A stretch of DNA of 64,000 nucleotides. It comes from Bigelowiella natans CCMP2755 (Eukaryota > Cercozoa > Chlorarachniophyceae). The notes beneath the pieces were generated by a model. It made no database searches, was not told the origin of the DNA, and saw only the letters and a list, made by a program, of their open reading frames with translations. Made by a program: the position numbers and the translations under genes. The DNA lies in assembly GCA_000320545.1 (NCBI GenBank), contig ADNK01000094.1, forward strand, positions 1 to 64,000, in the 5' to 3' direction. Shown piece by piece: positions 12,501 to 23,438 of the stretch. The first letter of the stretch is position 1, and every line of letters starts with the position of its first letter.

Positions 12501-12840
12501 TACTTCGGTGGCGTTTCTCACTCCCATTGTCTTTTGTGTATGACTATTTGCGACTGAAAAATTGTGTTAGTGCACCTCTTTGGCAGCTGTTCGTAGAGCG
12601 GAGTAGTCCACTCTGTGCAGCAGTTTGACAAGATTTTCTGCGTCAAATTCAGTCGGTTCCATCGCCGTCTTCGTGGCCTCGAGCTTCAGGGGGTAGCTCC
12701 CAGCTTCGAATCCTTGCCTGTCATTGTCATTTTGCAAAAATAACTTACAATTCCTTTCGCATCTCAAATGAAACACGGCCTTCGATGGGCAATCTCACTC
12801 ACATCATGTTGTGCGCAAGGAGGTTTATCCGCAGCTTTCC
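11990..12840 (-). CDS. TRM112: TRM112-family methyltransferase activator
   Basis: TRM112 is a small zinc-binding partner that stabilises and activates several methyltransferases acting on tRNA, rRNA and the release factor eRF1. Minus-strand exons: 12803-12840 (5' end unresolved), 12576-12762, 12306-12401 and 11990-12091. Together they give the family order: LRINLLAHNM near the N-terminus, then GSYPLKLEATKTAMEPTEFD, a HRVDYSALRTAAKE helix, GAEGLPDELPFRFD, LHTILLE, and the C-terminal HVVAGHLVCPKTGRKFVIYN followed by GIPNMLMD. The CPxxGRxF and GIPNML blocks are diagnostic. The last two introns join in phase 0; the intron at 12763-12802 is only 40 bases. The start codon is uncertain because no Met precedes LRINLL in a conserved position, so a small upstream exon is likely. 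Stop is TAG at 11990-11992. An in-frame 27-base GT...AG segment at 12718-12744 may be a retained mini-intron. Confidence 0.9.
12159..12207. repeat. (AT)n microsatellite in the last TRM112 intron
   Basis: Nearly pure alternating AT within the intron 12092-12305 of the TRM112 gene. Confidence 0.9.
12403..12499. repeat. (AC)n(AT)n(GT)n compound microsatellite
   Basis: About 13 AC, 19 AT and 17 GT units in series, a self-complementary array able to fold into one long hairpin. It lies in a TRM112 intron, and on the coding strand the GT end sits next to the acceptor of the exon beginning at 12401. Confidence 0.9.
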
Positions 12841-13170
12841 CTCGGCCCGTCGCCACCTTGCGCTGGGGCTGGGGCTGGGGCTGACAAAACAGACAAGGAA
12901 GAGGGCGAGCGCAGTGGATCCCCCCACTAGACCACATCTTCGCGGTACCGACTCCATTCTTGCCCGCATGACTCTCGAGTCCAGCACGACCTGGCCTTAC
13001 TCGCTTTTCTCTCCTCCGGGTCCCGGAGCCATTTTTCGCCCGAGAGCCTCGAATGAGAACCCCCTTAATTTTTGCCCTGCGTCAAGGACAATAATCCAGC
13101 CAAAAACTTCTAAGCCATTTTCTCAGAGCGACAAGGAGGATTCGAAGCTTTTGTGAGTTTGTTGGGCTCA

Positions 13171-14951
13171 ATGGCGTTTCCGGTACTAGTAACTGGCAAG
13201 GCGACTATACTCGTACCCTCCCCATCCGAAAATATCCAACGGAGCGAAATGAGCTTTTGGACGGCGAAGGACGGATACTTAGCGTCCGGCGGTGACGTTG
13301 CGGTCGGCAAAATGAACCTCTCCGAGGCTTTTACGAAAGCCAGCTTGCTTGGAGCGACCGGGTTTTGCTTCAAGTCGGCGAGTGCGTCGCCCAGTGGCAA
13401 GGTGGACGTGTTCATCAAGGACAGCCAATGTGTAGCGGGAGGAGTACAACGAAACAAGAACTGGTAGACCTATGAGGCAGCTTATGAAGTAAAGAATGGC
13501 TACCTCGTGTCCGGGGGTGACATGCACGTTGGGAGGATGACTGTGCGTGATGCGTTAGCTAAGGCTACCGAACTGGGATCTAAAGGATTTTGCATATCAG
13601 CAAAAACACTCCCCAAAGCAGATGAGAAAGTTAAAGTTTGGATTAAGGATGCGAATTGTGTTGACAGAGGTGTATCAGCATCTCAAGGGTGGTTCTCATA
13701 CCTTGCAACAGGTTGACTTTTTGATTCAAGTATGCATCATCTCTCTAATTTTGCTGAATTCCCAGGTTCTGTAAATACACCAACTAAGGCGCCCACTCCA
13801 ATGCACGAATCGATCAACCGACAAATCCGTAAGCGGCGAGTACACAATGACGTTAGAGTTCACAACCAGAACGCTGGAGAAACTAAGGCTATTGGCTCTG
13901 CAAGCAAGGTTATCCACGGCAATCGCAACGCCAAAGGGAAGATCTATGAGGTTCACAGCATCAATGGGTTCAAAATTTTCATCGAAAAGGGAGCTTTCGC
14001 ATCGACCTTTGGTCTTAAGGAATGTGTATACGCCGATACTGCAGAAATTCTCATGCCCAAAAGTGCTACTGAACTTCTGCAAAAGTGGGCTCCAATATGG
14101 ATCAACATCAGCTCTAGTGCACAAGGAAAAGAGCAGAGCGGGGCTTGGTGTCACTTCTCTGGTGCTGGATTATGGTTAAAGAAATACGATCAGATGCCAG
14201 AGAAGGCGGGTAGGGTTGAGATCCTGAATGCTGGACACTATCTAGGATGGAATCAGCCTGCATGCTACTTCACGAACTATGTCATGCATATCACAACTAC
14301 AGACGCCCAGCTGGTATACAAAAAATACTTGATGAAGCTTACGGAAAGGCGATGAAAACAGGTAAGTATGCGACGTCTGAAAGGGGTGGTACAGGCTCGA
14401 ACAGCAAACACTATGCTGCAACCAATAGCTCAGAGTACTTTGCTGAAGCCTGCGAAGCCTTCATCTCTTCACGCCGTTTCCGAAACGACTACTTTCCATA
14501 TATTCATTGCGAGTTGAAAGGGTACGATCCTATTGCTTATAAAATGGTTGAGGATGCTTTCGGGATCAAAGGTTCGATTTGAATTCATTGTTGTTGTGAT
14601 TCTTATGTTTTCCCAGGGCCTGTCTGAATGGTTACTATTGTGTTTTGTTTGAAAGGCGAGGACCAATGCAGTCGAGCAGAGTTAACGGATAGTTGGGTGT
14701 CCCGATTATCTAAACTCGATATGAAGGGTCTAGCCAGTAATTTTGCGAGTGCTGATGTGAACAAGAATGGAAAGCTGGATCAAAATGAAGTTCAGAAAAT
14801 CCTACCAAAAGTAGGGCTACTACACATTAGCCCGAGCCAAATATCTGCAATCATCATGGCTGCAGATGTCGATAATGATGGGCAACTTAGTTATGCAGAG
14901 TTGACATCGTGGTTGACGACAAAAGCTGGCTCGTGGCTGAAGAAGAAATAG
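13171..14951 (+). pseudogene. Tandem-repeat, zinc-metallopeptidase and EF-hand protein with two reading-frame lesions
   Basis: From N to C: two copies of an unrecognised unit of about 75 residues (shared GYL-SGGD--VG-M, LG--GFC, KV-V-IKD--CV--GV) at 13240-13700; an intron at about 13709-13765; a linker; a peptidase-like domain with the zinc motif HELCHAYH (HExxHxxH) at about 14272-14295 and a downstream YFAEACEAF segment that could carry the third ligand or acid; an intron at about 14572-14654; then two EF-hands with loops DVNKNGKLDQNE and DVDNDGQLSYAE. Stop is TAG at 14949-14951. An in-frame TAG at 13465-13467 interrupts the end of repeat 1. The frame also slips by one base just before the zinc motif (about 14258), between GHYLGWNQP and MLLHELCHAYH. 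Either this is a decaying gene or the sequence has two errors. Removing short GT-AG segments would restore frame at both places but would delete conserved residues. Calcium binding and proteolysis are inferred from motifs only. Confidence 0.6.
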
Positions 14952-15940
14952 CACTGAGGCAACAAGAAGCGAGCTGTGCTAGAAAGTGCATTTAGTGAAG
15001 CCATCCATTGCTTGTGAACACGACACAATGGAAGACATGTGTGAAGATGCATGCTAGGATGCGGTGCATGTTGTGTCTACAACCTGTGTGTGCATCACAT
15101 ACACGATGTGTCCATAGTTACGTGCGCACATGCGAATCTTGTTCATGCGATGCCGTGTTTGCGACTGGCGCGCAGGAGCAGCGCAAGCGCAGCATGCCAT
15201 TGATTTGTGCTCCTGTCATCCAGCATGGCAGTTCAATCAATGAAACAAACATGCAAAGAATGCACTAGTGCAGAGAGGACATGCTACTGGCTGCCTCGTT
15301 TGAAATGTCCTTGAAGAGGATGCAGCACTCACACATGACAGCGTGAGGCAGCTGAAGTGCAAAGCAAGGCTTTCAATGGTGCTTCTGCTCCGTGCACGCG
15401 CATGAGTTTGTGAGCACCTGCTGCCGCGCTCTTGTCAAAATTTCCAAATGTTGTGATGCGTCATCAGGCTCACAAGACCCACTAGACACCTTGGGGCCTG
15501 CTGTTGGGCACGGTGAGTCACACTCATCGTCAATTTCCACCCAATGTGTGCAATGTGGGAACACAATGGCCGGACAGCCCAGCTAGCCAGCAGCCATGCA
15601 ATGATTAGGCCCAGAGCCAAGCGAACTCTTCCGTGTTTGCCGTCATCCAACAATCTGGTCTCTTCAGTTGTCGGTGTTGAACGGAAGCTCAGCTCAGGTT
15701 TGCCGCAGCGCTGTCGAATGAATGAATGAATGAATGAAGCGGGTCCTCGGGAGCAGCAAACTAGCAAAGAGTCGTCATTCAAGACCTCAAATCCAGCGGC
15801 AGTCTGGTTTTGCGGCACTAAGTTCCACGGGGAAAAAAATGAGAGTGTGTTTTTTTGGTGTTGTCGCGATGAACAAATCCCCGCATCGTGCACGCAGATT
15901 TGAAACAATGATGGAGCCAGAGGTAGCTCCTGCGCGTTGT
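14952..15940. other. Gene-free island with TGCA/CATG-rich composition
   Basis: Dense in gcatgc, tgtgtgc, cattg and cacatg words, with short open frames but no motif. A short tetranucleotide array (gaat, about five units) lies at 15717-15738. The composition matches the islands at 19431-20530, 36880-37900 and 56340-56800. Confidence 0.55.
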
Positions 15941-17059
15941 CCGATCTGATTTTTGGTACTCATGTGCTCTCCTTACCCGAACGACGACAGATTCTGGCAT
16001 GTGAATGCCTGCGGTTGGAGAGAGCGATCGAGTTGTTTTCGAAAGACCTACAGGTGTGGATCATAACATACATACTGACAACGAGTTTATTGGCTGACAG
16101 AGTGGAAATCTTAGGTGTCAATCAGGAGGTCTACGCTGGCACTAAAGTATCTCTCTGAGCCTCATAGTCAGTCAATATTGGAGAAACTTGGAAATATGAG
16201 AAGGTTACCCAAGCCGCCCCTGTTTGTTACTATCTTTCGAATCATTCATTTGAATGTTTGAATGTGCTTCTTCTCAATTAATCTTAGGAGTGCCTTTGTG
16301 CGGAAAAATAGGGAACTCTCGCATTACCTGAGCAAATCCCTTTCTGCTAGTTGTATTCTATTGAATGTATGTTCGAACCGATCATTTAAGCTTCAATTTT
16401 AGATTTTTATTACAATTATCCAGGAGAAAATCAAAGATCCCAGCATTGAAAAGAAGAAACTTGATCATGAAAACCTGGTTGATAGATGGATAAGACTGCA
16501 TGGGCAAGACTGACTATAAATCATTTCAATAGATAAGCCGAGTTTGGTTGACCATAAAGGAGTATACAAAATTTCCGTCTCGTATAACTTCCACAATTCT
16601 TGCACTTTCGGCTGGTGAATTAGAGGTTCACGCGTAACAACAATCGTTCATCATAGTCAATTGACACTCATATCTCAAATTATTTATGGCAAAGCTGGAT
16701 TTATCCTCGGGATACATTGAGGTAGCCCAAAATCTTCTTAAGGTCCATCCTTCCGCCCATAAATATTTAAACAGTACTCAAAAATTGAAACGTTGAAACC
16801 ACATAGGACCCTGCGTCGTACATATCTAGCTTAAAGAGAAAGCTGAAGTTTGCTGCATCTAACCTCTCACAAAGTAAGATTATCGTACCACAAAATCTTG
16901 CAACGGTTTAGGATATCATCACTGTAGATTCGGTGTCGCTACTCTCCCCATACATTATCGTCCGATACAGCGGTACCGACGACAGTAGCGAAGTGAAAAA
17001 TAAGAACGCAGGTTAGATAGCAAAGAGACATACGTCCTAATAATGTGAGAAGTACTTCC

Positions 17060-19430
17060 ATTTTTGCAGGCCGTGACATCGGAGCTATATCAACTTGGCT
17101 GGGAGAAGCTGTCAGGGTACATGCGAACATCCCATGGAGAGGAACTTGCATCAGACGTGACTCTGCAACACTTCCCAGGAGGGCTACACAGCTTGTCGTT
17201 TGGCAAAAGCAGCGGCTGTAGCAACGCAGGGACTAGAAAAACTTCGAGAAAACGCTCGGAACCTCGGGGTGATTGAATACGTTGGTGTTAATCATTGAGG
17301 AAGCATACAATGTAACGTGCGTGTACAGGTGTCCGCACATTATGAAGATGAAATGAGGAAGAAAGCGGGAAAATGTGGAGGGGTTGGATCACTACTTTCG
17401 GAGCAGATTCCAAGGTTTCGATGCCTTTGATATTATCAACCCTTTTACAACATGCGATTTATCACAGATTACACCTGATGCCCCAGACAAGGAAGATGCT
17501 CCACTCAAGGAAATGGAAATCTGAATACGAAGCATACAAAAAAAGTATTTCAACTTTGACATGGAGAGCGACAATTGATGGCAACAGCAGCAAGAATCAG
17601 ACCAAAACTTTTCAAGAGTTGCCTAAACAACACAAGGCTAATGAGGAAAAGAGGGAAGAATTACACAATATTTCTTTAGGAACGTTAGCTACAGACATTC
17701 TTTTCAAGGTATCCTTATTTATTATAGAGTAGGAGAACCTCTTGTTACTACTTTAGTTTCTCAGCTAAAGGAAGATGATGTGGAAGCAATGAAAGTCATG
17801 GCAAATCCTCCAAAGGATATCGAATTAGTAAGTAAAATTCTATTCTATTTTCATTCCATCGTAACATCATTTTACGAATCAAGAGTTGTCCACTAGGTAA
17901 TGAGAGGGATTTGTATCTTACTTGGCCGCAGTCCGCTAACTTGGGTTACTTCACGTACAGTTTTAGGTGAGCGCCTTCTTTAGATACAGATTCCATTTTT
18001 GCCAACAGATACTAAATGTTTAGGATATTACAATGATGAAGAGGATGAGCGAAGCTTCTTAGAAAAACTCAAATCAGTGGAACTGAAAAGAATCACAATT
18101 TTCGAAGCATGGAAGCTAAGATATCTTGTCTCTATTGAGTTTCAAAAAATCAACCTTCAGGTCTACAATATCATCAGATAGAAGCAGTGCCTAATCGCTC
18201 TAAAACTCAGGAATCCCTTACAGAGGCTGAAGATAATATGATCAACGATCGTCAAAGAGAAGCGCATTGGGAAGTAATAACGATCTTGTGGAATAGGAAA
18301 ACTCCTGAGTACTAATTTTCAACTTAGTGCACCTATCTGGCCACCTCTGCTGCCGTACAGCTTCATGATATTCTAGTTTTGGTTCTTTCTACACCTTAGG
18401 TGAAATGTTGTTGGAGATGAAATTAATGACTCTTCGGTAAATTAGGTTGTGAAAAGGATTGATGAAAGAATTCTACAAAGGGCTGACGAAAGTCTCGCAA
18501 CTGCTTTTACTCCTCTGATACACACATATTCTATTCTAAGGGATTGTGTCGCTCTCCCCGGAGAGATACCTGATCGACTAAATGTAAGTTAACCCATTTC
18601 TTCATAGTCATTGAGAAATTGGAACATAATTATTGTTTCATCAGGCAATATCATGCATCCTAAACAGAACGAATATATCGGTAGACGAGCATATAGAAGT
18701 TGATTCTCCAGCACTTACAAAGCGACAGATGACCAAAATTCTTCTTCATCGAGGAAAGAAAGACGACAGGAAAGGTTTTGTCCAAATGCGGAATGAAGAA
18801 GCAGGGCTGAAAAACATAATTATTAAACGACCTATTTTGCAAAAACGTTCCGTTACACCGCATCTAAGAGTATCATCAAGGAAAACTTTTAGCGTAGATA
18901 AGCAAAAGCACAGGAAAACAAAATCTATCAATGTGGTTTTGACTAATCCGGCGATAGTACACAAAAGGTCTCCTTCGAAAAAAAAATTAGGTCGGAAAAT
19001 GCGAGTAGCAAGGACATCCAAACCAAAACCAATGACGAAGGTGACTGCAACGAAGGCAATCATAAACCCTCTGTCACCCTCGAGGGGAAGAGAAATAAAA
19101 TCCACAAGATCAACACGAAGGACTACAACCACAAAGGCCAGAAGAGGTTTCGAAAGTTCAAAAACGGGGAAGGTGTCTCCGGATGACACTCCAGAGGATT
19201 CATCAGAGGAATCAAAGAAAAACGACAAAGACAAAAGAAGCTCCTCGGAGCCCCGAAGGCCACGGAGACATAGGAAACAGCGTTTTGTAGACCAGAAAGA
19301 AGGTAATATCGATCTACGGAAGTTGCGAAAATCTCTCATAGATGAGGAAGCATTCTTGAAAGAGCAAATAGAAGCGTTCAAAGTGCGCCTGAAATCCGTT
19401 CAAGAAAAACTCAAGATGCAAGCATGCTGA
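17060..19430 (+). CDS. Dynein-stalk-like protein with a highly basic tail
   Basis: A chain of plus-strand exons. Near 17180-17270 the frame reads AAAVATQGLEKLRENARNLG, like the start of the dynein stalk coiled coil. Exon 17765-17827 followed by 17897-17966 reads LKEDDVEAMKVMANPP and ANPPKDIELVMRGICILLG, then SPLTWVTSRTVL; the next exon (about 18010) gives FLEKLKSVELKRI. This order (NPP, LVM--ICILLG, TW, FL--L) is the strut and entry to the microtubule-binding domain of dynein heavy chains. The joins 17827/17897 and 17966/18010 keep frame with gtaagt and gtgagc donors. No AAA modules are seen, and there is no room for them. Later exons are unlike dynein: a helix at 18449-18582 and a long last exon (18645-19430) rich in Lys, Arg, Ser and Thr that ends in a coiled coil (DEEAFLKEQIEAFKVRLKSV). 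Possible earlier exons lie at 15960-16160 and 16420-16510. The 5' end and several splices are unresolved. Microtubule binding is inference. Confidence 0.55.
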
Positions 19431-20530
19431 AGGCAATCATGTGAGGAAAAATAATGTTGCCTCTGATGCTCTGATGCTTCGTTGCAACGACGAGGTAAAA
19501 GAAAGAAAAATCGAGTTTCTCCGCACCGCGCATGGCATGTACTAGACAGGCTGTGGATGAAGCTCACAGGTGCCTGTGTTTGCATGCATCGTGTCACATG
19601 CAACCCTCCGTCACGCACACGAGCTCTAACTAGATGCATTGTGTGCAGCCTGCCACTGCCAACGCATTGTGTCCATCCTGCAGCTCGGCGCGCGCCACTG
19701 GAAACAAAAGGCTCATGTCTCACCTCTTGCTTTGTTGCATTGTGCTCATCATCGCGCATGTGACTGGATGGTGACTGCTCAGATCGAGGATGCTGGCATG
19801 CGCTGACCACTCGATGAATCAAGCTGCAAGCCGCTCGTGGCATTGCATTGCCGCGCACACATGCAAGACGCATGCAGCTAGACAGGCTAGCAGGGACAGC
19901 CACAACTGCATCAAGTGTGTAACGAATGGCATGAATTTTCAATTGAGAGTCATTGAGTGCATGTTTGCGCGTTCATGTGCGCCCAGGTGCATGCTTTTTG
20001 CGTGCGTGTGCTGAAGCTTCCATGAAGCTGGTGTGCACACACCCTCATGAGCTTGCAAAACTTGTGGCACGCAAATGCAAATGCGCTAGCGTGTTCAAAA
20101 GTGGCAAGAATTTTTCAATTTTCGCTGGCAGGCGTTGAAAAATGAGGTTTTCAAGCTGAAATTCGAAAAAAAAATCAAATTTGAACCTCAAACAGGCTCA
20201 AGTGTGCTTCCGCAACGTCCAATTGCAACGATTGAGCGCGCCAGGCCGCACGCGCAAAGCACAGTTTGTTCAAAACCCACTCGTCACCGGGATTGACACA
20301 GTTGTGGCAGCGTTGAAGCTGTTCCGATCGAACAGTGGTGGCTGCGCTCATCTAGTCATCTTCACGCTGGCACGCGTGTGGCACTGCACGCGCAGCGTGC
20401 ACGCTGGAGCAGACTGAGTGACAATGACAAATTGCCACAGCCAAACAAATGAACAATGAGACAGCGAGTGAGTGTGTGTGAATTGACTTCAATGCTTGGC
20501 TGGCTGTGCCAGTGTGGTCGAGGGGATCAT
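19431..20530. other. Gene-free TGCA/CATG-rich island
   Basis: About 1.1 kb downstream of the dynein-stalk-like gene with dense gcatg, tgcatg, cacatg, ttgcaa and cgtgtg words. Open frames exist in both directions but none has a motif or splice support. Confidence 0.55.
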
Positions 20531-20637
20531 CGATCGGACGTGCCAGCTGCTCCAGTGCCAGCACAGCTAGCCAACTAGCCAACCTCCCCCAACAAGAGCA
20601 ACCAAAGAACTTTCGAGGGGTTTGCATCACATCCGCC

Positions 20638-20700
20638 AAGCGGACGACCCGGCGGACGATCCGGCGGACGATCCGGCGGACGACCCGGCGGACAAACTGG
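20638..20700 (+). repeat. 12-base tandem repeat (CGGACGAYCCGG)
   Basis: Four near-identical 12-base units plus one diverged copy (cggacaaactgg). The unit is close to palindromic and GC-rich against a less GC-rich surround. It is frame-neutral and would encode a 4-residue repeat if translated, but I see no gene here. Confidence 0.9.
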
Positions 20701-21383
20701 CACTTCGGAAACGATCGTGTCTTGGACTCTGCGGTTGAGGTCTAGATCAAAAAGCTTGGGATGAGTCTGGTCCAAACTTTCCAACGCGTCAAACCCACGG
20801 GCAGACAGGCTGCAGCCCACAATGCGGTGAAGAATGGACCTGGCATTGCAACCCCAACTTGAACGAAAGGCATGAGCCTGATCCAGGGCAAAGTGCTAAC
20901 AAATCCTTTGTCATTGACTCATCAGGCCGCGGACGTCTCCTGCTCTAGACTCAGGAGAGACTAGTCCCAACGGGCCTGCAAATCTTCTTGACCACATTCG
21001 GCCAACAAGAAGCACAAAGGTCGACAGAAATGATCAGCGATGTTTTGCCGATGAGAAACTCCCAGAATCATCACGGTGAATTCGTCTCGAGGAGGACATC
21101 TCTGGAGAGACTCTCAGTGGGAGCACTACCCTGTGACATCTCCAGAGATTTGCCCAGGTTTTTGAGGGAGTGGGCTGTTCCAGACGCCAGCCAGCCAAGT
21201 GGTCTGCTGACACCCTCCAATTTTGGAGCAGAAAGCACGGCCAGAAACTGACTGTGGCGAGAGGTTAGTAAATCAGATTGCCGAAATAGAAGAAGGCGAG
21301 GGAGGGGGGGGGGGGTTGCAGAGTCCGTCAACGCAGCTCGGTCGGTCTCATAGAGAAGCCATGTGTGATGCTGTGCAGACAGG
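20701..21383 (+). other. Spacer upstream of FAM72, possible short exon
   Basis: A plus-strand frame at 20988-21251 has plausible composition (SLERLSVGALPCDISRDLPRFL) but no motif or clear splice sites. A self-complementary pair around tctctggagaga and tctccagaga (21096-21149) could form a hairpin. No gene is claimed. Confidence 0.35.
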
Positions 21384-22350
21384 ATGGGAAAAGACTTTCT
21401 CCCAATCGAGAAAAAGGAGTTCGATGATATGGGAATAGCGGATAGTCTGGCGGAGTATTACAGCAGTGAGGACAGCGGCAGCGATATGGTCTCTCCGCAT
21501 TCCCTCCCTTGAGTGTCTTCTGCAAGCTAATCTCATCACGCGTACTAAACACAGGAACCTGACATGTACGAAGACGATGACGAATCCTCCCTAATGTCGG
21601 AAGAAGATGCGCCAGTATGGGCTTTGAAATGCGAAAATTGTTCACAGCTTATCAACAGTCGGGGCATGCTCGTGCATCTCGTCTCTGACGGTATACCTCT
21701 GATCGAGAGAGTGGCCAGATCGAACCCTAATTTTGCCCCTTTCCCTTTCTAGAGGTAGTTACCCTTTACTCCTCAGCTGAGAGTGGAGATGTGGAAGAGA
21801 AGGTGATGATATTAACGAATTGTATCCCCATTGCGAAAGCGTGTGAAGAAGCTTTTTACAGGGAAGTGAAGTGAAGTTCGGCACGTGCGATTGCAAGATT
21901 CGAAAGACCTGTTGTAAATCTTGCTCTTCGGAGGTAGAAGATGTGATTATTTAAAGACGAATTCCGATTACAAATGTAGTAACGAATCGTGTTATTCACA
22001 CCGAGCTCCTATGTGTAAACACCTTTTGCCCTGAATTATCTCTGAGCAAAACCTATTGACTACAGGTCGGCTATAAGGTCACGGCGCCATGCCAGTTATG
22101 CATGTCCCAGCAGAACAATGGGCATTACTGGATGTACACGAACGTAAGCGCGACTGTGCAGACCATCGGCACACATGTCGTAACCTGGAATACCCTGACA
22201 TCCCTGACGAGGAACACGAGCGCGAGCGTATTAAATACTTCAACAGGTAATGAAAACACATCGGGCAATGATGCCAATGCGTCGAGGAGTGAGAGCAAGT
22301 CGGTGGATATGCATACATCGTCCACGGGGAACAATCCGAGTGTATCGTAG
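21384..22350 (+). CDS. FAM72-family zinc-ribbon protein
   Basis: FAM72 is a small Cys-rich family found in animals, plants and some protists; in mammals FAM72A binds and antagonises the uracil glycosylase UNG2. Five exons: 21384-21488, 21555-21690, 21753-21802, 21862-21933 and 22066-22350, each join in frame. After an acidic leader the protein reads ALKCENCSQLINSRGMLVHL, matching the family's first Cys pair and SSRGM segment. Then come CDCKIRKTCC and GYKVTAPCQLCMSQQNNGHY followed by WMY, matching the second set (C-C..., C--CG--VGY-V--PC--C, NN-HFWM). These positions would coordinate zinc. The C-terminal 65 residues after WMYTN are Asn/Ser/Thr-rich and not conserved; another splice there is possible. 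The stop is at 22348-22350. The family match is strong; the role here is inferred. Confidence 0.85.
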
Positions 22351-23438
22351 AAACCTCGAAAAGCCATAGTGCAGCATGCAAGTAAGTAGCTGTCTGCAAC
22401 AGAGTCAAAATGATATAGGCAATCAATAATAAATTGTGCCGCATAATTAATGAAATCGCACGTTCACATCTAGCAACTAACATTGCATCATCTTGTAAAT
22501 TGGTCGAATAATTCGAGCTATACGATAGAAACCTATAGCCCACACTAAATTATACTTATCTAGATATTGCCAATTTTGCGCTTATTACCAGCTACAGAGT
22601 TACAGACGATAGGCTTTGTCGATCATGGTATAGAATGGCTACACTAATTAGCAAAAATCATGACTAGCTCTAGAGCTGGCGCACGACCGTGTGCATCATC
22701 GCGCTGCTGCTGTCAGCAACGCCAGCAAAAAGCATATGATGTGGCCGTAGCCTACGCGTACAGCGATAAGACAACTTGGATTACGCACTGTCTAGACTGT
22801 GTAATGACTCTGCCAGTATGTACATGTAGTCTTATATTCAGGTATGAACTTGGCGGATACAAGTTATGCGACATCATTTTACACCTGGAGCAATTCCTGA
22901 AGCATGGATATATACTAGGTAGGCTACAAAATCTTGTCCTTCTTATCATCAAATGAGCTCATTACGGACAGGCAATATAACTTATAATGATCATACGCTA
23001 TCATGATGAGAACTGCAGCAGAAAATCACACATCGCACAGCATTTACGCAAAAAGGATCGAAATGCAACGCTTTGGTGTCATATTCTAGCATTTCGCCTT
23101 ATCGACGCGCAAGTCCGCAGGGGAATGTGCTCCGAATAGTGCACCATAGTGCATTTTTAGTAGTATTCTTGTATCTTTGGAGGAGGCTCTTGAAGCTCTC
23201 TGGAATCGAGTTTGAAGCCTATGGGAGCATTGTTCTCCTGGATGTGCTTTCGCAGATTGAACCTATCGGCCACCCATGAATTCGAAATTTATAGCAGCCA
23301 CGGGCAACTCACTGCACAAAGTTCATTGATGATTTACCAGAAGTAGGATTGTCTGGCCTCTGAGACCGGTAGCATAGTATGCGCTTTCGATCGAGTGAAG
23401 ACGTCAAGATTGATCTGCGAAGGCGATGTTGAAAGTGT
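22351..23438. other. Tail-to-tail spacer without a supported gene
   Basis: AT-rich sequence between the convergent FAM72 and acetyltransferase genes. Short open frames at 22660-22956 and 23073-23279 have no motif. Terminal exons of the acetyltransferase may extend to about 23340. Confidence 0.45.

Noticed and set aside
13465-13467. Stop-codon reassignment (TAG read as Gln)
   Set aside because: TAG ends the kinesin, TRM112, EF-hand and CS-TPR genes at conserved C-termini, so TAG is a normal stop here.
15000-20530. Transposon in the spacers around the dynein-stalk-like gene
   Set aside because: No transposase, reverse transcriptase, terminal inverted repeats or target duplications were seen.
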